Positions 6,278 through 11,166 of a DNA stretch of 11,166 nt are shown here, piece after piece. Under the pieces are notes generated by a model. The model had not been told where the DNA came from. It saw nothing but the letters and a program-made list of their open reading frames with translations, and made no database searches. The position numbers and the translations under genes were made by a program. The stretch is from positions 1 to 11,166 of the forward strand of contig JAUPMC010000161.1 in the NCBI GenBank assembly GCA_030836605.1. The letters run 5' to 3'. The number at the start of each line of letters is the position of its first letter. Position 1 is the first letter of the stretch. The stretch is from Thermoplasmatota archaeon. Lineage in GTDB: Archaea > Thermoplasmatota > Thermoplasmata > UBA10834.

Positions 6278-7303
6278 ATGCGCGTCGCGATGTACTACAA
6301 CAACAAGGACGTGAGGCTCCAGGAGCTCCCGAAGCCGAAGCCGAACGCGGGCGAGATACTGGTCAAGGTCGAGGCCTGCGGGATATGCGGGAGCGACGTC
6401 ATGGAGTGGTACCGGATCAAGAAGGCCCCTCTGGTCCTCGGGCACGAGATCGCGGGCGACATCGTCGAGGTAGGCACCGGCGTCGAGAGGTACGAGGTCG
6501 GAGACCGCGTGTTCGTGTCGCACCACGTGCCCTGCAACACATGCAAGTACTGCCTGAGCGGGCACCACTCGGCGTGTGACACGCTCAGGACCACGAACTT
6601 CTATCCCGGGGGCTTCGCGGAGTTCGTCCGCGTCCCCAAGATCAACGTCGACAGGGGCGTGTTCGTCCTTCCGCGCGAGCTGTCGTACGACGACGGCGTC
6701 TTCATCGAGCCGCTCGCCTGCGTGGTCCGCGGGTTCAGGATGGCCAGGTTCGAGCCCGGGAAGACGGTGCTCGTGCTCGGGAGCGGCATCGCGGGCCTGC
6801 TGAACATCAAGCTGGCCAAGGCCCTGGGCGCGGGGAGGATAATCGCGACCGACGTGTCGGAGTACCGGCTCGGGGCCGCGAAGATGTTCGGGGCCGACGT
6901 GATCATCGGGGCGTCCGAGGAAGTCCCTGCCAGGGTCCGCGAGTCGAACGGCGGCCGCCCGGCGGACCTCGTGGTCGTCTCGACCGGCGCGACGCCTGCG
7001 ATCAAACAGTCGTTCGCGTGCGTGGACCGCGGAGGCACGATACTCATGTTCGCCCCGCCGATGCCCGGCGTCGAGATACCAGTGCCGTTCGGGGACATCT
7101 GGAAGGATGAGGTCACGATAACGACGACCTACGCCGGGAGCCCGAAGGACATCGCCGACGCGATAGAGCTCCTGAGGAGCGGGCAGGTCGACGTCAAGGA
7201 CATGGTCACGCACAGGCTTCCGCTGGGCGAGACGGGCAAGGGCTTCGAGCTCGTCGCCAAGGCGGGCGAGTCGATCAAGGTCATCGTCGAGCCCCAGAAG
7301 TGA
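6278..7303 (+). CDS. Zinc-dependent medium-chain alcohol/polyol dehydrogenase
   Basis: A 341-residue medium-chain dehydrogenase of the sorbitol/threonine dehydrogenase type. Catalytic zinc ligands are Cys37 (CGICGSD), His56-Glu57 (GHEIAG) and probably Glu144 in the EPLAC motif. A structural zinc site is complete: Cys86, Cys89, Cys92 and Cys100. The cofactor domain has GSGIAG (168-173) with Asp192 at the end of the second strand, which favours NAD+ over NADP+. It should oxidise a secondary alcohol, polyol or hydroxy-amino acid to a ketone, but the substrate cannot be read from sequence. The start is ATG 6278; a second ATG four codons on is possible, and the ribosome site is weak (AAGGTG about 19 bases away). 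The 30-base gap from the aldolase implies one transcript, so the two enzymes likely handle successive intermediates. A short T-tract follows the stop. Confidence 0.92.
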   Translation: MRVAMYYNNKDVRLQELPKPKPNAGEILVKVEACGICGSDVMEWYRIKKAPLVLGHEIAGDIVEVGTGVERYEVGDRVFVSHHVPCNTCKYCLSGHHSACDTLRTTNFYPGGFAEFVRVPKINVDRGVFVLPRELSYDDGVFIEPLACVVRGFRMARFEPGKTVLVLGSGIAGLLNIKLAKALGAGRIIATDVSEYRLGAAKMFGADVIIGASEEVPARVRESNGGRPADLVVVSTGATPAIKQSFACVDRGGTILMFAPPMPGVEIPVPFGDIWKDEVTITTTYAGSPKDIADAIELLRSGQVDVKDMVTHRLPLGETGKGFELVAKAGESIKVIVEPQK

Positions 7304-7322
7304 GCCAGTGGGTTGCGGAAGC

Positions 7323-7329
7323 CTTTTCT
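7323..7329 (+). terminator. Short T-rich tract after the dehydrogenase
   Basis: CTTTTCT begins 20 bases past the dehydrogenase stop and could serve as an archaeal T-tract terminator for the aldolase-dehydrogenase operon. It is short, so support is weak. Confidence 0.25.
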
Positions 7330-7352
7330 ACCGAACCCCCGATTCGCATATG

Positions 7353-7368
7353 GCGCCGGAACCGGCGC
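7353..7368. repeat. Perfect 16-base palindromic hairpin sequence upstream of the aminotransferase
   Basis: GCGCCGG-AA-CCGGCGC is a perfect inverted repeat of 7 base pairs with a 2-base centre. It lies in the 178-base space between the dehydrogenase and the aminotransferase, about 113 bases before the aminotransferase ATG. It could be an operator, an RNA hairpin at the end of the upstream operon, or a leader structure. No other copy was noticed in the window. Confidence 0.5.
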
Positions 7369-7481
7369 GGGGACTGCCCAAGGCTATGGCATTATCTGTG
7401 TGGGTCAATTCTCTTTGATACTGCCGAGAATGGTGCTGGGCTTGTCAAGTGGTCCTTCTGGGAACTGCGAGGTAGTGCAAC

Positions 7482-8831
7482 ATGCCGACGTCAGCAGCTT
7501 ACGAGAAGGAGTATGTGTCCAGGACTAGGAGATCGAGAGCGCACTTCGAGAAGGCGAGGAAGCTCCTGCCTGCCGGGGTGGAGAGCAACGTGCGGTTCTT
7601 CGAGCCGTACCCGTTCTATGTGAAGAGGGCCAAGGGGCCTTACATCTACGACCTGGACGGGAACAGGATCATCGACTTCGCGCTCGGCTACGGCCCGATG
7701 ATACTCGGCCATGACAACCCCGAGGTCGTCAAGGCCGTGAAGGCGCAGGTCGGGAAGGGCACGATGTACGGCGCCTCCTCGGAGATGGCGGCGGAGTACG
7801 TGCGCACGATCCAGAAGGCCATGCCGTCGATCGAGATGTTCAGGTTCGCGAACTCAGGCACAGAGGCGACGATGCACCCGATGAGGGTCGCGAGGGCATA
7901 CACGGGCAGGGAGAAGATAGCGAAGGCGGAAGGCTCGTACCACGGCGGGCACGACTACGCGCTCCAGGGAGTGGACATACCGGAGGACATGCTGAGGGAT
8001 GTGAGGCACCAGCCCTCCGTGCCGTTCGGGAAGGGGGTGCCAAAGTGCATCTCGGACCTGATGGTCATGTACCCGTTCAACGACTGGGGTGCGACCGAGG
8101 ATGTGCTGACGAGGAACGCGGACGACCTCGCGGCCGTCATCATCGAGCCGGTCCAGGCGGGCGGGGGATGCTTCGCGCCAAGGGACAACTACCTGAAGAG
8201 GCTGAGGAAGCTGACGAAGGACCTCGGGATAGTGCTCATCTTCGACGAGGTCCTGACGGGCTTCAGGGTGGCCAGGGGCGGCGCCCAGGAGAGGTACGAC
8301 GTCAAGCCAGACATCACATGCGTGGCCAAGGTCGCGGGTGGCGGTTACCAGCTCGGCGGCTTCGGGGGCAGCAGGAAGATCATGGAGGAGATCGTGCCCA
8401 AGGCGGGCGGGAACGTCTACCATGGCGGCACATACAACGCACACCCCGTCTCAGTCGCCGCTGGCCTGAAGACGCTGCAGATACTCGGGAGACCGGGCGT
8501 CTACAGGAAGATAGATCGGATAGGCGACTCCCTGTTCCGCGGCCTGAAGGATGTCGCGGAGGACAGGGGCGTGGACGTCTGGGTGGAATCCGTCGGCTCG
8601 CTCGGCCAGATGTACTTCACGGACAAGGAGGTCTCGAAGTGGAGGGACGCGATGGACATAGACCGTGAGAAGTGGAACCACTGGTTCATGCACTCCCTGG
8701 GCAGAGGCGTCTTCTTCGGCGTGCCGCACCCTGACGAGCACTTCTTCACATCCATCGTGCACTCGGAGAAGGACATCCAACACTCGCTGGACGTATCCGA
8801 CGAGGCGTTCAAGATGATCGCCAAGGAGTGA
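7482..8831 (+). CDS. Class III aminotransferase, glutamate-1-semialdehyde aminomutase-like
   Basis: A 449-residue PLP-dependent fold-type I enzyme. Visible landmarks are YIYDLDGNRIIDF, GPMILGH, NSGTEATM (124-131, phosphate binding), SYHGGHD (Tyr153, ring stacking), IIEPVQ, IFDEVLTGFR (Asp255, ring nitrogen) and the Schiff-base lysine Lys283 in AKVAGGGYQLGGFGG. GPMILGH, the GGG-GGFGG loop and the C-terminal FFTSIVHSEKDI match glutamate-1-semialdehyde 2,1-aminomutase. Two points argue against the heme-pathway enzyme: the GTYNAHPVSVAAGLKTL segment, where GTLSGNPLAM is usual, and about 20 extra residues near the C-terminus. No heme genes are nearby. It may be an amino-acid racemase, a beta-amino-acid or omega-aminotransferase, or a catabolic enzyme. 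The ATG start has GAGGT 8 bases upstream. It stands apart from the dehydrogenase by 178 bases and converges on the MttB-family gene, so it is probably its own unit. Confidence 0.88.
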   Translation: MPTSAAYEKEYVSRTRRSRAHFEKARKLLPAGVESNVRFFEPYPFYVKRAKGPYIYDLDGNRIIDFALGYGPMILGHDNPEVVKAVKAQVGKGTMYGASSEMAAEYVRTIQKAMPSIEMFRFANSGTEATMHPMRVARAYTGREKIAKAEGSYHGGHDYALQGVDIPEDMLRDVRHQPSVPFGKGVPKCISDLMVMYPFNDWGATEDVLTRNADDLAAVIIEPVQAGGGCFAPRDNYLKRLRKLTKDLGIVLIFDEVLTGFRVARGGAQERYDVKPDITCVAKVAGGGYQLGGFGGSRKIMEEIVPKAGGNVYHGGTYNAHPVSVAAGLKTLQILGRPGVYRKIDRIGDSLFRGLKDVAEDRGVDVWVESVGSLGQMYFTDKEVSKWRDAMDIDREKWNHWFMHSLGRGVFFGVPHPDEHFFTSIVHSEKDIQHSLDVSDEAFKMIAKE

Positions 8832-8887
8832 GCCTGGCAAGCGACTGACAAACCCCTTCCAGCGTCTCCGTCCCGATGGTCGACGCC

Positions 8888-10324
8888 TCAGTGGTAGTGC
8901 CCAGCCACTATCTCGTCTATGGCGCGCACGACGCTGGCATCGATCGGGTCCGCGCGGTGTGTCGAGAGCACCTTCTTGACGCGTTCCCTGGACCTCCTCA
9001 CGATCTCCCGCTGGTCGTTCGCGAGCCGGTATGATTCGAATAACTCCGCCCGGTCCTTGTCCGGCAGGAAGAGCTCCGTGCGCATGTTCCTTATCGTGTG
9101 AGGCGTCCCCAGGAAGTTGCCGCCTGGCCCAACCGACTCGATCAGGTCCTTCGCGAAGTGCTCCTTGTCGAACTTGACGTCTGAGCGCACCTCCTTGACA
9201 GACTGCCAGATGTCGGAGTCGATCACGATCTGTTCGAGCGACGCGCCCTTGGCCTGGTCCAGGCCCCCGAGGCCCGATGAGAAGTCCGTGAGCGACATGT
9301 TGGTCATCGCGGAGAAGATGAGTTCCGACGGGTCGACCGTGATCCCGGGCCTGTCGCCGTGCAGGCCGACCCCGAAGCTCCCCAACATCGCGGGGGCGCC
9401 GTAGTGTTTCGCCATCTGGCCCGCGGCCGCGGCGATTAGCGCCTCCTCCCTGGCGCCGTAGTGTATCTCGCCTGTCTTCATGTTGATCGCGCTGGACTCG
9501 GAGCTGTAGATGACAGGCGCACCGGGCTTGGCGAGCTGCGAGACCGCGAAGCTGGCCAGGTTCTCCGCGTTCACGATGGAGATCGTCGAGGCGAGCGTAA
9601 CCGGCGCCGTTAGGCCGCAGAGCGCCATGGACATCGACACTACCGGGATCCCCGCCTTGGCGAACTCGATCACCGCTTCGACGGAGCCTTTCTCGAACTC
9701 CAGTGGACAGATGGGGCACTGTATGACGGAGAACAGCGGGCTCTTGGCTAGCGCGTCCTCTCCCCCTGCGACTAGAGCACCGACGCGCACCATGTCCCTC
9801 GCCTCATCGGCGGACATCGCCTCGCCCTGGATGTGCTTCGTCGTCCCTTTCATCGAGATGACCAGCTCGTTCAGGCCGTGCGCGTGCTCAGGCCCATCGT
9901 GAGCGGTCACTATCGGCCAGACATAGTCGAGCCCGTCGACCGCGTCGCACAGGGTCATGAAGTCGAGCAGGTCCTTGCCCTGCGTGGGCCTCTTCGCGCC
10001 GGTCTCGAGGTCCGTCATGTATACGGCCGTGCCATTGGTCGCCATGAACGGGGGCCCCGGCCTCGGCGCCCTCATGCTCCTCCTCGGGTCCCTAGCGCCC
10101 AGGACTATCTCCTTGGGCATCCTGCGGACGGTCTCATTGACGAGCCCCTCCGGTATCCTGGCTCTCATGGAGCCCGTGTCCACATACGCGCCGCCGTCCT
10201 CGAGGAGCTTCAACGCCTCTGTGCTCCCGACCTTTACCCCAGGCTTGCTCAGGATCGCCAGCGTGTTCTCGTGGACGGATTCGATGTCTTCCTTCGACAG
10301 AATGCTTATCTGGCCTGTTGGCAT
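8888..10324 (-). CDS. MttB-family (trimethylamine methyltransferase-like) corrinoid methyltransferase, non-pyrrolysine
   Basis: A 478-residue TIM-barrel protein of the MttB family (COG5598). Recognisable segments are SMALCGLTAPVTLASTISIVNAENLASFAVSQLAKPGAPVIYS (broken here by residues 231-273), GLGGLDQAKGASLEQIVID (351-369) and the C-terminal NFLGTPHTIRNMR. Family members transfer a methyl group from a methylated amine to a cob(I)alamin-binding protein. Classical MttB reads an in-frame UAG as pyrrolysine (position 334 in the Methanosarcina barkeri protein). This gene has no in-frame stop, so it belongs with pyrrolysine-free members, several of which demethylate betaines or carnitine. Its substrate is unknown. 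No corrinoid protein, corrinoid activator or corrinoid:H4-pterin methyltransferase is in the window. The ATG has GGGAG almost adjacent, a poorly spaced ribosome site. The gene is divergent from a transporter, which may import its substrate. Confidence 0.92.
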   Translation of the reverse strand: MPTGQISILSKEDIESVHENTLAILSKPGVKVGSTEALKLLEDGGAYVDTGSMRARIPEGLVNETVRRMPKEIVLGARDPRRSMRAPRPGPPFMATNGTAVYMTDLETGAKRPTQGKDLLDFMTLCDAVDGLDYVWPIVTAHDGPEHAHGLNELVISMKGTTKHIQGEAMSADEARDMVRVGALVAGGEDALAKSPLFSVIQCPICPLEFEKGSVEAVIEFAKAGIPVVSMSMALCGLTAPVTLASTISIVNAENLASFAVSQLAKPGAPVIYSSESSAINMKTGEIHYGAREEALIAAAAGQMAKHYGAPAMLGSFGVGLHGDRPGITVDPSELIFSAMTNMSLTDFSSGLGGLDQAKGASLEQIVIDSDIWQSVKEVRSDVKFDKEHFAKDLIESVGPGGNFLGTPHTIRNMRTELFLPDKDRAELFESYRLANDQREIVRRSRERVKKVLSTHRADPIDASVVRAIDEIVAGHYH

Positions 10325-10356
10325 ACTCCCTTTCCAGGCTCCAAAGTGAGATAGAG

Positions 10357-10369
10357 GTAATTATAGAAT
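10357..10369. promoter_or_regulatory. Shared AT-rich promoter core between MttB-family gene and transporter
   Basis: GTAATTATAGAAT stands out in GC-rich sequence. On the minus strand CTATAATTA would place the MttB start site near 10336 with a short leader of about 12 bases. On the plus strand TAATTATAG would place a start near 10388, just before the transporter. One AT-rich core may serve both directions, or only one. Confidence 0.4.
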
Positions 10370-10441
10370 CCTTCGTCCGCGCGCAGGTCCGGAGCAGCGT
10401 TGCGTCCACCTGATGCGCCCTTCGACAGGTCGGTGAGAGAG

Positions 10442-11166
10442 ATGGTGTTCGAGACGCTCAAGCGGTACCCTAGGACCTTCAAGGTCCTGGTAGCGAGCGC
10501 CCTCATCGAGAACGTCGCGTTCGGGCTGATAATCCCGTATCTCACGCTCTACATGCTCTTCGATATCGGCATATCGGAGGTCATGACGGGTGTCGTCCTC
10601 ATGACGTACACCGTCGCGGGCGTCCCGGCGATGATAATCGGCGGCATGCTGGCAGACAAGATAGGCAGGAAGCCGGTCCTGCTAGCGAGCCTGGGACTGA
10701 TGTCCGTCACCATACTGATGTACTTCTTCGCGTACGACTTCACCACCCTGGTCATCCTAGCCTTCGCCGACGCGTTCGTCGGCTCGATGTACATGCCTGC
10801 CGCCAACGCCATGATCGCGGACCTGATCCCGAGGCACGAGAGGCCGAAGGCGTTCAGCACGATGAGGATAGCCTGGAACGTGGGGATCGTCCTGGGCCCG
10901 TCGATCGGCGCCTTGATAGTGTCCGCGTCCTCCATGGGCGTCCTGTTCGTCTTCGGCTCGGTGGTCCTGGCCGCCGCGTTCGTCATGAACTTCGCATACA
11001 TCAAGGAGACCAAGCCGACCGACGCGAAGCCGGAGGACATCACATTCAGGAAGGTCCTGGCGGTAGGCAAGGACCACCCGTTCCTCCTGCTGTGCGCGCT
11101 CACCGGCGTGCTGTGGTTCTGCTTCGCGCAATGGATGTCCGTCCTGCCGGTCTATGCCACCGAGGA
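10442..11166 (+). CDS. Major facilitator superfamily transporter, 3' end outside window
   Basis: The first 241 residues of a membrane transporter; the frame is open to the window's last base. A hydrophobic helix at about residues 13-39 is followed by a second at about 46-67. Between helices 2 and 3 is the superfamily motif A, GMLADKIGRK (68-77). Further helices lie near 78-96, 98-120, 135-157 and 160-180, then a charged cytoplasmic stretch (ETKPTDAKPEDITFRK) and the start of helix 7. This is the expected 6-plus-6 layout. The cargo cannot be told. The start could be ATG 10442, with GGTGA 5 bases upstream, or TTG 10400, with GGAG 5 bases upstream and 14 extra residues. The gene is divergent from the MttB-family gene and may share its promoter region, which makes uptake of a methylated substrate a reasonable but unproven idea. 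Confidence 0.88.
   Translation, partial: MVFETLKRYPRTFKVLVASALIENVAFGLIIPYLTLYMLFDIGISEVMTGVVLMTYTVAGVPAMIIGGMLADKIGRKPVLLASLGLMSVTILMYFFAYDFTTLVILAFADAFVGSMYMPAANAMIADLIPRHERPKAFSTMRIAWNVGIVLGPSIGALIVSASSMGVLFVFGSVVLAAAFVMNFAYIKETKPTDAKPEDITFRKVLAVGKDHPFLLLCALTGVLWFCFAQWMSVLPVYATE

Noticed and set aside
6089..7213. 374-codon open frame on - across the dehydrogenase
   Set aside because: It is antisense to a gene with complete zinc and cofactor motifs, and its composition is that of a shadow.
7313..7528. 71-codon open frame on + in the aminotransferase leader
   Set aside because: It starts with TTG without a ribosome site, overlaps the aminotransferase start and has no conserved look.
8451..9719. 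422-codon open frame on - spanning the aminotransferase and MttB-family genes
   Set aside because: It overlaps two well-supported genes in another frame and is Arg/Gly/Asp-rich with no motif.
8888..10324. Pyrrolysine-containing trimethylamine methyltransferase
   Set aside because: The frame is uninterrupted by TAG, and TAG ends other genes here as a normal stop.
1..11166. CRISPR arrays, insertion sequences, tRNA or rRNA genes, prophage or defence modules
   Set aside because: I saw no repeat-spacer pattern, transposase, terminal repeats, cloverleaf sequence or defence-type domain on either strand.

Overview
The window looks like ordinary chromosomal sequence from a GC-rich archaeon. I infer a euryarchaeal, possibly Thermoplasmata-type lineage, with low confidence at that rank. 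The signs are heavy use of AGG/AGA for Arg and ATA for Ile, TATA-like boxes about 35-80 bases upstream of genes combined with Shine-Dalgarno sites, a tandem-thioredoxin protein disulfide oxidoreductase of the type common in archaea and thermophiles, and a trimethylamine methyltransferase (MttB) family protein. No mobile element, CRISPR array, tRNA or rRNA is visible. Coding density is high and no gene-free stretch exceeds 300 bases.

Layout, left to right: (1) an unrecognised protein on + whose reading frame is open to the window edge, so it is probably cut there; (2) glutamate dehydrogenase on -, convergent with it; (3) a minus-strand cluster read as OsmC-family protein, then protein disulfide oxidoreductase, then a protein of unknown family that begins at a TTG codon; (4) on +, an aspartase/fumarase-superfamily lyase, best read as aspartate ammonia-lyase, whose likely start is also TTG; (5) an LsrF-like class I aldolase with a clear TATA box and Shine-Dalgarno site, followed after 30 bases by a zinc-dependent medium-chain dehydrogenase; (6) a class III aminotransferase related to glutamate-1-semialdehyde aminomutase, with its own 178-base leader containing a perfect 16-base palindrome; (7) convergent with it on -, an MttB-family methyltransferase with no amber codon; (8) divergent from that on +, the first half of a major facilitator superfamily transporter that runs off the right edge.

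Taken together the genes suggest amino-acid and small-molecule degradation. Glutamate dehydrogenase and aspartase would release ammonia and feed 2-oxoglutarate and fumarate into central metabolism. The aldolase and dehydrogenase look like consecutive steps on a phosphorylated sugar-like or hydroxyketone substrate. The MttB homologue probably demethylates a quaternary amine or related compound, and the transporter beside it may carry the substrate. OsmC and the disulfide oxidoreductase form a thiol/peroxide redox unit. Three of the ten complete stop codons are TAG and seven are TGA, so TAG looks like an ordinary stop. This fits the MttB homologue being of the non-pyrrolysine kind.

I did not find clear evidence of a wholly new system. 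The best leads are the MttB homologue with no corrinoid partner in sight, the aldolase-dehydrogenase pair, and the unknown protein tied to the redox operon.
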